Source: an uncultured bacterium (GTDB taxonomy: Bacteria > Bacillota_A > Clostridia > Lachnospirales > Lachnospiraceae). From it: a stretch of 7,849 nt of DNA. This document shows, one piece after another, positions 1-6,968 of the stretch. Under the pieces are notes generated by a model. It saw nothing but the letters and a program-made list of their open reading frames with translations. It was not told the origin of the DNA and did no database searches. The stretch lies in assembly GCA_905215045.1 (NCBI GenBank), contig CAJMOO010000082.1, positions 1 to 7,849 of the forward strand. The letters run 5' to 3'. A program made the position numbers and the translations under genes. Numbering within the stretch: the first letter of the stretch is position 1; each line of letters starts with the position of its first letter.

Positions 1-122
1 AACATCCAGTTACAAAGGGTAATTTAAAGAGAATTAAGAAATCAGAAGAACATCTTGATGATGTGATAGATGATTTAATGAAAAAAGCCATCGATTCTAC
101 AGAAATCATTCATGTAAAATAA
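1..122 (+). CDS. C-terminal end of an unidentified protein (5' truncated by the window)
   Basis: One plus-strand frame (codons begin at position 3) is open from the window edge to a TAA at 120-122; the other two plus frames stop within about 30 bases. The 39 visible residues are strongly charged, with a Lys-rich start (TKGNLKRIKK) followed by an acidic amphipathic stretch (EEHLDDVIDDLMKK) that looks like a helix. I do not recognise the family and cannot assign a function from this tail. Its last 17 bases overlap the 3' end of the convergent HPr-like gene. The codons used (aaa, gaa, gat, tta) fit the rest of the window, which supports real coding, but the short length leaves some doubt. Confidence 0.55.
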   Translation, partial: HPVTKGNLKRIKKSEEHLDDVIDDLMKKAIDSTEIIHVK

Positions 123-339
123 ATGGCTTAAGCTCGGTGAGTATGTTATCTGTCTCGTCAGAATCGATCGTAAGCGTTAAAGGCTTTGAAAGATTGAGAC
201 TAAGCATACTCATCAGTGATTTCGCATCCACGGCATAGTCATTGGCAACGATCTCAAACGTGCCAGAATGCTTGTCCAGGATGTCGACAAATGAGTATAG
301 ATCTTTGATGGAATTTAGTTTGATCAATGTATCATACAT
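106..339 (-). CDS. HPr-family (PTS phosphocarrier-like) protein lacking the catalytic histidine
   Basis: A 77-residue protein, slightly shorter than typical HPr (85-90 residues). The central segment around residues 37-48 (VDAKSLMSMLSL), followed by a hydrophobic strand, matches the HPr region that carries the regulatory serine; Ser41 corresponds to Ser46 of classical HPr. The N-terminal region, where HPr carries His15 in a HARP-type motif, reads KDLYSFVDI here and has no His. It therefore probably cannot pass phosphate from Enzyme I to sugar permeases and may be regulatory; that role is inferred. The start at 337-339 is supported by an AAGGAG ribosome binding site at 349-354, 9 nt away, and by an upstream sigma-A promoter. 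It is divergent from mtaB and convergent with the partial gene before it. Confidence 0.8.
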   Translation of the reverse strand: MYDTLIKLNSIKDLYSFVDILDKHSGTFEIVANDYAVDAKSLMSMLSLNLSKPLTLTIDSDETDNILTELKPFILHE

Positions 340-347
340 GGGATAAT
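320..347 (+). promoter_or_regulatory. Possible sigma-A promoter of mtaB
   Basis: TTGATC (320-325) and GATAAT (342-347) are separated by 16 bp on the plus strand and would start transcription about 60 nt before mtaB. The elements lie within the start region of the divergent HPr-like gene, so the two promoters would face each other and their early transcripts would overlap. The match is fair but not strong; mtaB needs some promoter here because the gene upstream points the other way. Confidence 0.4.
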
Positions 348-369
348 ACTCCTTCCAATTAACAAGGAT

Positions 370-398
370 AGTGTACTCGCATTTGCCGAAAAAGTCAA
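370..398 (-). promoter_or_regulatory. Sigma-A promoter of the HPr-like gene
   Basis: On the minus strand a TTGACT -35 box (complement of 393-398) is separated by exactly 17 bp from a TACACT -10 box (complement of 370-375). Transcription would start near 363, giving a leader of roughly 25 nt that includes the AAGGAG site. This is among the best-formed vegetative promoters in the window. Confidence 0.65.
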
Positions 399-414
399 CT
401 AAGAAAGGAATCGT

Positions 415-1737
415 ATGAATTTACAGGGAAAAAGGGCGGCCATCGTAACACTTGGCTGCAAAGTAAATCAATATGAAACGGATGCCATGTACGGAATGCT
501 CAAGCAAGCAGGAGTTATTATGGTCGATCCCAAAGAAGCAGCGGATATTTACATTGTAAATACATGTTCTGTAACGAATATGGCAGAACGTAAGTCAAGA
601 CAGATGCTTCATCGTGCAAAAAAGAAGAATCCGGACGTTGTAGTAGTAGCAGTTGGATGCTACGCCCAGGTTGGAAAAGAAGAATTATCAAATGACAGTA
701 ATATCGATCTGATCATTGGGAATAATAAAAAGAAAGAACTGATCCATATCTTAGAGGAACATATGGGTGAGAAAGAAGCAGTGGAAGAATCCATAGAAGT
801 GATCGATATCGCTCATGATCAGGAATATGAATCATTGCATATTGAACAGTTAAAAGAACATACGAGAGCATATATCAAAGTACAGGATGGATGTAATCAG
901 TTTTGTTCATACTGCATCATTCCTTATGCAAGAGGAAGGGTCAGAAGCCGTAAGATGGAAGATGTCTTAGAAGAGATCAGAAATCTGACAAAACACGGAT
1001 GTCAGGAATTTGTTATCACAGGAATTCATGTAACTTCCTATGGAAAAGATCTTGGTGATATTACATTGATCGATCTTTTGGAAGAAATAGCAAAGATCCC
1101 AGAGGTAAAAAGAATCCGTCTTGGATCATTAGAACCAGGCTTTATCACAAAAGATACACTGGATCGTCTGGCTAAGATTGGAAGCTTTTGTCCACATTTC
1201 CATTTGTCCTTACAAAGCGGATGTGATACAGTATTAAAGAGAATGAACCGTAAATATACAACACAGGATATCAGAGAAAAATGCAAAGCGATCAGAGAAC
1301 ATTTTGAATATCCTGCATTGACAACAGATATCATTGTTGGTTTTCCGGGAGAGACAGATGAGGAATTTGAACAGACAAGACAATTCCTGGAAGAGATCAA
1401 TCTTTACGAGATGCATGTCTTTAAATATTCTATCCGTAAAGGAACAAGGGCAGCAGATATGAAGCCGCAGATCGATGATCAGATCAAGGCAAAACGAAGC
1501 AATGTCTTATTAGAGATGTCAAAACGACATCAGAAGGAATTCGAAACAAAACAATTAGGAATGGTCAAAGAAGTGCTGGTAGAAGAAAAAATGCATGGAA
1601 AAGACCACTATTATACGGGGCATACAAAAGAGTATATAAAAGCAGCACTATACAGCGAAGAACCATTGGAAAATAAGATCGTAAAGGTAAAATTATTACA
1701 GGTTCTTGACGATGGATATGTGCTTGCAGAGTGTTAA
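415..1737 (+). CDS. mtaB: tRNA (N6-L-threonylcarbamoyladenosine(37)-C2)-methylthiotransferase MtaB
   Basis: MtaB is a cytoplasmic radical-SAM enzyme that adds a methylthio group to t6A at position 37 of ANN-decoding tRNAs, giving ms2t6A. The 440-residue protein has the full family layout. The N-terminal UPF0004 domain carries the three cluster cysteines C15 (LGCKVNQ), C51 (NTCS) and C82 (VGCYAQ). The radical-SAM core carries the CxxxCxxC triad at C160, C164 and C167 (CNQFCSYC). A C-terminal TRAM-type RNA-binding region spans about 375-440. The LGCKVNQ motif and overall length favour the MtaB/YqeV branch over MiaB or RimO. An AAAGGA site at 404-409 supports the ATG at 415. It has its own upstream region and appears monocistronic, separated from ireB by 84 bp containing a promoter. 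Nothing is missing or broken. Confidence 0.95.
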   Translation: MNLQGKRAAIVTLGCKVNQYETDAMYGMLKQAGVIMVDPKEAADIYIVNTCSVTNMAERKSRQMLHRAKKKNPDVVVVAVGCYAQVGKEELSNDSNIDLIIGNNKKKELIHILEEHMGEKEAVEESIEVIDIAHDQEYESLHIEQLKEHTRAYIKVQDGCNQFCSYCIIPYARGRVRSRKMEDVLEEIRNLTKHGCQEFVITGIHVTSYGKDLGDITLIDLLEEIAKIPEVKRIRLGSLEPGFITKDTLDRLAKIGSFCPHFHLSLQSGCDTVLKRMNRKYTTQDIREKCKAIREHFEYPALTTDIIVGFPGETDEEFEQTRQFLEEINLYEMHVFKYSIRKGTRAADMKPQIDDQIKAKRSNVLLEMSKRHQKEFETKQLGMVKEVLVEEKMHGKDHYYTGHTKEYIKAALYSEEPLENKIVKVKLLQVLDDGYVLAEC

Positions 1738-1763
1738 GCGGATGTGAAATTTTATGATTTCCA

Positions 1764-1792
1764 TTGCTATTTCATACAATTTATATTAAAAT
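1764..1792 (+). promoter_or_regulatory. Sigma-A promoter of the ireB-ruvX operon
   Basis: TTGCTA (1764-1769) and TAAAAT (1787-1792) are spaced by 17 bp in an A/T-rich gap after mtaB. Transcription would start near 1799, leaving a leader of about 23 nt before the ireB ATG at 1822. No convincing terminator separates mtaB from this promoter, so some read-through from mtaB is possible. Confidence 0.55.
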
Positions 1793-1821
1793 GATAAATA
1801 AATGAAAGGGACGTGATAATT

Positions 1822-2076
1822 ATGGATAATAATCGAACACAACATTTTTCGGTTGTAAAAGAAGAACTGGATATACACATGATCTTAGAGCGTGTATACG
1901 AAGCGCTGCAGGAGAAAGGATATAACCCTGTCAATCAGATGGTAGGATATATTATGTCCGGAGATCCAACATACATTACCAGTCACAACAATGCAAGAAG
2001 CATCATCAATAAAGTGGAACGTGATGACCTGATCGAGGCATTACTTGAGAACTATATTGAGACAAGATTAAAGTAG
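1822..2076 (+). CDS. ireB: IreB-family regulatory phosphoprotein (DUF965/UPF0297)
   Basis: An 84-residue protein with the family signature [13 protein letters not shown] (residues 48-60) followed by an [11 protein letters not shown] helix. IreB in Enterococcus faecalis is a target of the Ser/Thr kinase IreK and phosphatase IreP and affects cephalosporin tolerance; B. subtilis YrzL is the orthologue. Start choice: the frame can begin at GTG 1813, but the AAAGGG site at 1805-1810 is only 2 nt from it and 11 nt from the ATG at 1822, so 1822 is preferred. The N-terminus ([10 protein letters not shown]) has one Thr at position 6. It heads the ireB-ruvX-yrzB trio conserved in Firmicutes; ruvX begins 13 nt later. 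Confidence 0.92.
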   Translation: MDNNRTQHFSVVKEELDIHMILERVYEALQEKGYNPVNQMVGYIMSGDPTYITSHNNARSIINKVERDDLIEALLENYIETRLK

Positions 2077-2089
2077 AGACCGTGATATT

Positions 2090-2509
2090 ATGAGAAGAAT
2101 ATTAGGGTTAGATTACGGAACAAAGACGGTCGGAGTTGCAGTAAGCGATGAACTTCGCATTACAGCACAGCCATTGGAGACGATCACAAGAAAAGATGCG
2201 AATAAGTTAAGAAAGACATACGCAAGAATTGAAGAACTTGTGAAAGAATACGATGCAGAGAAGATCGTTTTAGGACTTCCAAAGAATATGAATAATACAG
2301 TAGGCGAGCGCGGAGAAGATACTTTATCTTTCCGCGATGCCTTAGTGCGTCGTACAGGATTAGAAGTAATCTTATGGGACGAGAGGTTAACAACCGTCGC
2401 ATCAGAGAAAGTACTGATGGAAAGCGGCGTAAGACGCGAAAACAGAAAGAAAGTGATCGATCAGATCGCTGCGTCTATGATTTTACAGGGATATTTAGAC
2501 TCCCTATAG
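2090..2509 (+). CDS. ruvX: RuvX/YqgF-family putative pre-16S rRNA nuclease
   Basis: A 139-residue protein of the YqgF/RuvX family, an RNase H-like fold linked to 5'-end processing of pre-16S rRNA and also discussed as a Holliday-junction resolvase. Expected motifs are present: [15 protein letters not shown] near the N-terminus with acidic D8, [17 protein letters not shown] in the middle, WDERLTT with E98, and DQIAA with D124. D8, E98 and D124 are the likely metal-binding acidic residues. The length is normal. The ribosome binding site is weak (GTAGAG upstream of the ATG), suggesting translation helped by ireB just before it. The DUF1292 gene starts 12 nt after its stop. Confidence 0.93.
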   Translation: MRRILGLDYGTKTVGVAVSDELRITAQPLETITRKDANKLRKTYARIEELVKEYDAEKIVLGLPKNMNNTVGERGEDTLSFRDALVRRTGLEVILWDERLTTVASEKVLMESGVRRENRKKVIDQIAASMILQGYLDSL

Positions 2510-2521
2510 GAGGAACAGACA

Positions 2522-2797
2522 ATGAGCAAGAAAGACAGCAAGATTCTTTTTCTGGATGATGATGGTGCAGAAATCGAATTTAGTGTCATCGAACAGACAA
2601 CGATCGCAGGCCAGACCTATCTTTTAGTGGAAGACTGCGAAGCATCCAGTGAAGATGAGAGCGTTGTACTGATCATGAAAGAAGTGCAGTTAGAGGATGA
2701 TTATGTATCCTATGAGATCGTAGAGGACGACAAAGAACTGGATATGATCTCAGATATTTTTAATGCATTACTAGATGGACTTGAAGTGAGTTTATAA
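2522..2797 (+). CDS. DUF1292 family acidic protein (YrzB-like)
   Basis: A 91-residue, very acidic protein (26 Asp/Glu against about 5 Lys) containing the family pattern of short beta strands (KILFLDDDGAEIEFSVIEQ, then TYLLVED) and an acidic C-terminal helix. This matches DUF1292 proteins such as B. subtilis YrzB, which follow ruvX in many Firmicutes. The biochemical function is unknown; context suggests a housekeeping role with IreB and RuvX. An excellent AGGAGG site just before the ATG at 2522 supports the start. A TATAAT sequence overlaps its stop codon but lacks a good -35 box. Confidence 0.88.
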   Translation: MSKKDSKILFLDDDGAEIEFSVIEQTTIAGQTYLLVEDCEASSEDESVVLIMKEVQLEDDYVSYEIVEDDKELDMISDIFNALLDGLEVSL

Positions 2798-2858
2798 TAT
2801 ATATAAGAGTGTTTAAAACAACAGATTGTCAGACTTACAAAGATATGGAGGAAGAAAG

Positions 2859-4637
2859 TTGAAGGACAATCAGGCAAGACAGCAGGCAAAACCAAAACGA
2901 ACAAATTATTCAAATGATAATAACAAGAAAACATACAACAGGAATAATTATCAGACGCGTGGAAGAAGACAGATGCCGCGCAGAAAGCCTAGCTCAGTAA
3001 AGATCATTCCACTTGGCGGACTTGGCCAGATCGGAATGAACATCACAGCATTTGAATGCAATAACCAGATTTTGATCGTGGACTGTGGACTTGCGTTCCC
3101 AGATGAAGATATGTTAGGAATTGATTTAGTCATTCCGGATATCACATATTTAAAGGATAATGCAAGCAAGATTCGTGGACTGGTTATTACTCATGGTCAT
3201 GAAGACCATATTGGAGCAATTCCTTATTTTGAGAAGGAATTGAATGTACCGATCTATGCTACAAAACTTACAATGGCATTGATCGAGAACAAATTAAAAG
3301 AACACGGTATTTTAAATAACGTGGAACGCCATGTTGTAACACATGGAGACAAAGTAAAACTTGGAATCTTCGGTGTAGAATTTATTAAGACAAATCACAG
3401 TATCGCAGATGCAGCAGCACTTGCGATCACAACACCAGCCGGTGTGATCGTGCATACCGGAGACTTTAAGATCGACCATACGCCATTATTTGGAGAAGCG
3501 ATCGATCTGGCAAGATTTGCAGAACTCGGAAGCAAAGGAGTTCTGGCACTGATGGCAGACAGCACGAACGTAGAACGACAAGGCTATACACCATCAGAGA
3601 AGAATGTAGGAAAACGTCTGGATAGTCTGTTCGCAGAACATTTAAAAGGACGTATGATCATTGCAACATTTGCATCGAACGTGGATCGTGTACAGCATAT
3701 CATCAATTCCGCACATAAGTACGGAAGAAAAGTTGCAGTGGAAGGGCGAAGCATGGTAAATATCATCGCAACAGCGTCCGAACTTGGATATATCAAGATT
3801 CCAAAGAACACATTAATTGAAACTGATCAGATTAAGAATTATCCTGACGATCAGATTGTTTTAATCACAACAGGAAGCCAGGGAGAGACAATGGCAGCAT
3901 TATCCCGTATGGCAAACTCAACTCACAGAAAAGTATCAATCGTACCAAGCGATACGATCATATTCAGCTCAAGCCCAATTCCTGGAAATGAGAAGAATAT
4001 TTCAAAGATCATGAATGAACTGGCATTAAAAGGTGCCCAGATCGTATTTGAAGATACACATGTTTCCGGCCATGCATGCCGTGAAGAATTAAGACTGATT
4101 TATGCACTGACAAAACCTAAATACGCAATCCCTGTTCATGGAGAATACCGCCATTTGATGCGTCACCGTGAACTTGCTATTGAGATGGGAATTCCAAAAG
4201 AAAATGCATTTGTACTGGCAGAGGGAGATGTTCTGGAACTCAACAAGAGACAAGGAAAGATTACAGGAAAAGTTCAGGCTGGAGGAATCTTAGTTGACGG
4301 ACTTGGAGTTGGAGATGTTGGTAACATCGTGTTAAATGACCGTAAGATGTTATCCCAGAACGGACTGATCATTGCAACAGTTACCTTGCAGAAGCATGGC
4401 AATATGATTCTGGCAGGTCCAGACATCGTATCCCGCGGTTTTGTATACGTCAGAGAATCAGAATCTTTGATGGAAGGTGCAAGAGAAGTTGCAAGAGATG
4501 CAGTCGAAGAATGCTTAGAACGTAATATTACGGACTGGGCAAGAATCAAGACAAAGATCAAAGATGAGCTAAGCAACTACATTTGGAAGAAGACAAAGCG
4601 TAATCCGATGATCCTGCCAATTATTACAGAGGTTTAA
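2859..4637 (+). CDS. rnj: Ribonuclease J
   Basis: RNase J is a metallo-beta-lactamase/beta-CASP ribonuclease with 5'-3' exonuclease and endonuclease activity, used in mRNA decay and rRNA maturation. With a TTG start at 2859 the protein has 592 residues. Metal ligands are seen in HGHEDH (H112, H114, D116, H117), NHS (H180) and HTGDFK (D202), and the late PVHGEYRH motif supplies H427. The frame also opens at TTG 2826, but GGAGGA at 2847-2852 lies 6 nt before the TTG at 2859 and would be inside the longer version, so 2859 is chosen. Residues 1-47 form a basic Asn/Arg/Lys/Gln-rich, probably disordered tail not seen in B. subtilis J1 (about 555 residues). Its stop is 1 nt from the next gene. Whether it is the J1 or J2 type cannot be told from one copy. 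Confidence 0.94.
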   Translation: MKDNQARQQAKPKRTNYSNDNNKKTYNRNNYQTRGRRQMPRRKPSSVKIIPLGGLGQIGMNITAFECNNQILIVDCGLAFPDEDMLGIDLVIPDITYLKDNASKIRGLVITHGHEDHIGAIPYFEKELNVPIYATKLTMALIENKLKEHGILNNVERHVVTHGDKVKLGIFGVEFIKTNHSIADAAALAITTPAGVIVHTGDFKIDHTPLFGEAIDLARFAELGSKGVLALMADSTNVERQGYTPSEKNVGKRLDSLFAEHLKGRMIIATFASNVDRVQHIINSAHKYGRKVAVEGRSMVNIIATASELGYIKIPKNTLIETDQIKNYPDDQIVLITTGSQGETMAALSRMANSTHRKVSIVPSDTIIFSSSPIPGNEKNISKIMNELALKGAQIVFEDTHVSGHACREELRLIYALTKPKYAIPVHGEYRHLMRHRELAIEMGIPKENAFVLAEGDVLELNKRQGKITGKVQAGGILVDGLGVGDVGNIVLNDRKMLSQNGLIIATVTLQKHGNMILAGPDIVSRGFVYVRESESLMEGAREVARDAVEECLERNITDWARIKTKIKDELSNYIWKKTKRNPMILPIITEV

Positions 4638-4638
4638 G

Positions 4639-5040
4639 ATGAGTCTTTCAAAAGAAAAGAAATTCTTTGAATCAGAAGGATGGCAGCTGTTTTTTAAGAC
4701 ATTAGGCAGAGCATTTTTAATCTGTGCGGTCTTCTGTATATTTTATGGAGCATATTTTGTGGCAGAACAGACATTTTCCAATCAGCCATACAATGCACAA
4801 AGCCATAAGAAAGTAACGATTGTCGTTACAGAGAATGAATCAGAAGAGAAGGTTGCTGAAACACTTGTTTCAAAGAAACTGATTTATGGAAAGGCAAGAT
4901 TTGTGATCCGCAAATATTTTTCAAAATACAAGAAGAATTCATTTATTCCAGGAAGATATGAATTTACACAGTCACAGGGAATGGATGATATCATGGGTAT
5001 TTTGTGCGGAGATCATGTATCAGAGGAGATCATACAATGA
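4639..5040 (+). CDS. Short MltG-like (YceG N-terminal) single-pass membrane protein, no catalytic domain
   Basis: A 133-residue protein with a short basic cytoplasmic N-terminus, one hydrophobic segment at about residues 22-42, and an outside domain of roughly 80 residues. The outside part (VTIVVTENESEEKVAETLVSKK, then FIPGRYEF, then MDDIMGIL) resembles the LysM-like N-terminal module of the endolytic murein transglycosylase MltG. Full MltG proteins are about 330-380 residues and carry a catalytic Glu in a C-terminal YceG domain; that domain is entirely absent. The frame ends cleanly and the stop overlaps the next start (ATGA at 5037-5040), so this looks like a maintained short form, not fresh decay. 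The position before trmR equals that of yrrL (mltG) in B. subtilis. AGAGG at 4628-4632 supports the start. Confidence 0.75.
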   Translation: MSLSKEKKFFESEGWQLFFKTLGRAFLICAVFCIFYGAYFVAEQTFSNQPYNAQSHKKVTIVVTENESEEKVAETLVSKKLIYGKARFVIRKYFSKYKKNSFIPGRYEFTQSQGMDDIMGILCGDHVSEEIIQ

Positions 5041-5693
5041 TAGTGGATTTAAATATCACAGAATATATCCGCTCATTGATGAAAGAAGAGAAGAACGATT
5101 TAAGCAAGATCGAAGCAGAGGCCAGAGTCAATCACGTTCCGATCGTCAAACCAGAGACGAAGGAACTTTTAAGGACTCTGGTTCTTTTAAAGAAACCGAT
5201 GAAGATCCTGGAAGTTGGAGCTGCGGTCGGATTTTCTTCTCTTTATATGAACCGCTATCAGCCAGAGGGCGGAACGATCATCACGATTGAGCGAAATGAA
5301 AAACGAATCAAAAAAGCAAAGGAAAATATTGAAAATCAAGGAAAAGAAGATGTTATCACTTTATTAGAGGGTGATGCAATTGAGATATTAAAAGAACTTG
5401 ATGGAAGTTTTGACCTTATTTTTGTGGATGCAGCCAAGGGGCAGTATATTCATTTTCTTGAAGATGTGTTAAGATTATTAGCACCAGAAGGTGTGTTAGT
5501 CTCAGATAATGTACTTCAGGATGGGGATGTGGCAAAATCCCGTTATGCGATCGAACGAAGGGACCGTACGATCCACAAGCGAATGAGAGATTATTTATAT
5601 ACGATCAAGAATCACCCACAGTTAGAGACGACGATCCTTCCAGTAGGTGATGGTGTAGCAATCAGTATCAAGACAGGAGAAAATAACGAATGA
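5037..5693 (+). CDS. trmR: SAM-dependent O-methyltransferase, TrmR type (tRNA 5-hydroxyuridine methyltransferase)
   Basis: A 218-residue class I methyltransferase of the COMT-like O-methyltransferase family. The SAM-binding motif ILEVGAAVGFSS is at 57-68, E85 is the likely ribose ligand, and D131 (FVDAAKG) with D157-N158 (VSDN) form the expected metal site. B. subtilis YrrM (TrmR) methylates 5-hydroxyuridine at tRNA position 34 to 5-methoxyuridine; synteny with the MltG-like gene and the following U32 gene supports the same role here. The frame reaches back to 5004, but AGAGGAG at 5022-5028 is 8 nt before the ATG at 5037, which also overlaps the preceding stop (ATGA), so 5037 is the start. 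The end overlaps trhP in the same way. General catechol-type methylation is the alternative if the context is ignored. Confidence 0.85.
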   Translation: MIVDLNITEYIRSLMKEEKNDLSKIEAEARVNHVPIVKPETKELLRTLVLLKKPMKILEVGAAVGFSSLYMNRYQPEGGTIITIERNEKRIKKAKENIENQGKEDVITLLEGDAIEILKELDGSFDLIFVDAAKGQYIHFLEDVLRLLAPEGVLVSDNVLQDGDVAKSRYAIERRDRTIHKRMRDYLYTIKNHPQLETTILPVGDGVAISIKTGENNE

Positions 5694-6931
5694 GAGACGT
5701 TGAATTATTAATTCCAGCAAGTAATTTAGAAGTATTAAAAGTTGCTGTATTATATGGTGCAGACGCTGTTTATATCGGTGGAGAGATGTATGGACTTCGT
5801 GCGAAAGCGAAGAACTTCTCTATGGAAGATGTCAAAGCCGGAATCGAATTTGCACATAAACACGGAGTGAAAGTTTATATCACAGCCAATATCGTAGCAC
5901 ATAACGAAGATTTAGAAGGAATCCGTAAATATTTCGAAGAATTAAAAGAGATCAAACCAGATGCACTGATCATCTCTGATCCAGGTGTCTTTATGATCGC
6001 AAAAGAAGTTTGTCCAGAGATTGACCGTCATATCAGTACACAGGCAAACAGCACAAACTATGCGACATATAAATTCTGGTATGATCAGGGAGCAAGCCGT
6101 GTCGTATCCGCAAGAGAATTATCTTTAGAGGAGATCAAAGACATCCGCGCGCATATCCCGGATGATATGGAAATCGAATCATTTATCCATGGAGCAATGT
6201 GTATTTCCCATTCAGGAAGATGCCTGTTAAGCAACTACTTCACAGGAAGAAATGCAAACAGCGGAGAATGTACACATCCTTGCAGATGGAAATACTCTGT
6301 CATGGAACAGACAAGACCAGGAGAATATATGCCTGTGTATGAAAATGAACGCGGAACATATATCTTCAACTCCAAAGACTTAAATATGATCGAATATATC
6401 GACCAGATCTTAGATGCTGGAATTGACAGCTTAAAGATCGAAGGACGTATGAAGACAGCTCTGTATGTTGCAACCGTTGCAAGAACATACAGAAAAGCAA
6501 TCGATGACTGCAAAGAATCCGTAGAGAAATACAAAGCAAATATGGATTACTACAAAGAAGAGATTGCAAAATGTACCTACCGTCAGTTTACAACAGGATT
6601 TTATTTTGGAAAGACAGACGAGACATCCCAGATCTATGACAGCAATACTTATATCAAGAATTGCACATATATCGGAATCGTTCAGGGACATAATGATAAA
6701 GGTTATGCACTCTTAGAGCAGAAGAATAAATTCTCTGTAGGAGAGACGATCGAAGTTATGATTCCAGATGGAACAAATAAAGAAGTTGTCGTAAGAGCGA
6801 TCGAAGACGAAGATGGAAGACCTATGGAATCCGCACCACATCCAAAACAGATGGTATATGTTGATTTTGGAGAAGAGATCAAAGATGGATATCTTTTACG
6901 CAGACAAGAAGTAGTAGAAGAAGAAAATTAA
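5690..6931 (+). CDS. trhP: Peptidase U32-family tRNA U34 hydroxylation protein (TrhP type)
   Basis: A 413-residue member of the U32 family. The family signature is at about 166-181, with C171 and C178 (AMCISHSGRC), followed by C194 and C198 (GECTHPC); these four Cys are the likely iron-sulfur ligands. The N-terminal half shows the TIM-barrel start ELLIPASNLEVLKVAVLYGADAVY-like pattern, and the C-terminal 100 residues form the small U32 beta domain. Members once called collagenase-like peptidases include TrhP (E. coli YegQ; B. subtilis YrrN/YrrO), which makes 5-hydroxyuridine at tRNA position 34 using prephenate-derived chemistry. It supplies the substrate for TrmR encoded just upstream (ATGA overlap at 5690-5693), so the pair forms a pathway. 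Its length is closer to YrrO than to the shorter YrrN, and no second U32 gene follows. AGGAGA at 5675-5680 supports the start. Confidence 0.85.
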   Translation: MRDVELLIPASNLEVLKVAVLYGADAVYIGGEMYGLRAKAKNFSMEDVKAGIEFAHKHGVKVYITANIVAHNEDLEGIRKYFEELKEIKPDALIISDPGVFMIAKEVCPEIDRHISTQANSTNYATYKFWYDQGASRVVSARELSLEEIKDIRAHIPDDMEIESFIHGAMCISHSGRCLLSNYFTGRNANSGECTHPCRWKYSVMEQTRPGEYMPVYENERGTYIFNSKDLNMIEYIDQILDAGIDSLKIEGRMKTALYVATVARTYRKAIDDCKESVEKYKANMDYYKEEIAKCTYRQFTTGFYFGKTDETSQIYDSNTYIKNCTYIGIVQGHNDKGYALLEQKNKFSVGETIEVMIPDGTNKEVVVRAIEDEDGRPMESAPHPKQMVYVDFGEEIKDGYLLRRQEVVEEEN

Positions 6932-6968
6932 GATCAATTGACAAAGATTTTAGAATAAAGATGGAAAA

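Noticed and set aside
1038..1416. Two minus-strand ORFs within mtaB
   Set aside because: They lie wholly opposite a well-conserved gene, lack recognisable motifs and have Cys/Ser/Phe-rich composition typical of antisense shadows. The same applies to the other minus-strand ORFs opposite rnj, trhP and the sigma factor gene.
1745..1762. Weak GAAAT/ATTTC inverted repeat after mtaB as a terminator
   Set aside because: Only 5 A/T-rich base pairs and no T run; it overlaps the start of the ireB promoter region.
2374..2559. 61-codon plus-strand ORF bridging ruvX and the DUF1292 gene
   Set aside because: It overlaps two conserved genes in another frame, and its product is an Arg/Lys/Asp-rich out-of-frame translation with no motif.
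2793..2798. TATAAT overlapping the end of the DUF1292 gene as a promoter for rnj
   Set aside because: The best -35 candidate (TTACTA at 2768-2773) is 19 bp away and no extended -10 TG is present; the A/T-rich run is enough to explain it. Possible but not supported.
2826..2858. Longer RNase J start at TTG 2826
   Set aside because: The strong GGAGGA at 2847-2852 would lie inside the coding sequence and there is no ribosome binding site before 2826.
5004..5036. Longer start for the O-methyltransferase at 5004
   Set aside because: It would overlap the MltG-like gene by 37 nt and place the AGAGGAG ribosome binding site inside the gene; the ATG at 5037 fits both the spacing and the family N-terminus.
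4958..5290. 110-codon plus-strand ORF across the MltG-like / trmR junction
   Set aside because: Out-of-frame shadow of two conserved genes; composition is Arg/Ser/Asp-rich with no family features. It does not restore the missing MltG catalytic domain.
6938..6943. Perfect TTGACA hexamer after trhP
   Set aside because: No -10 box lies at 16-18 bp (the bases there read ATGGAA or similar); TAGAAT is only 7 bp away. Not called as a promoter.
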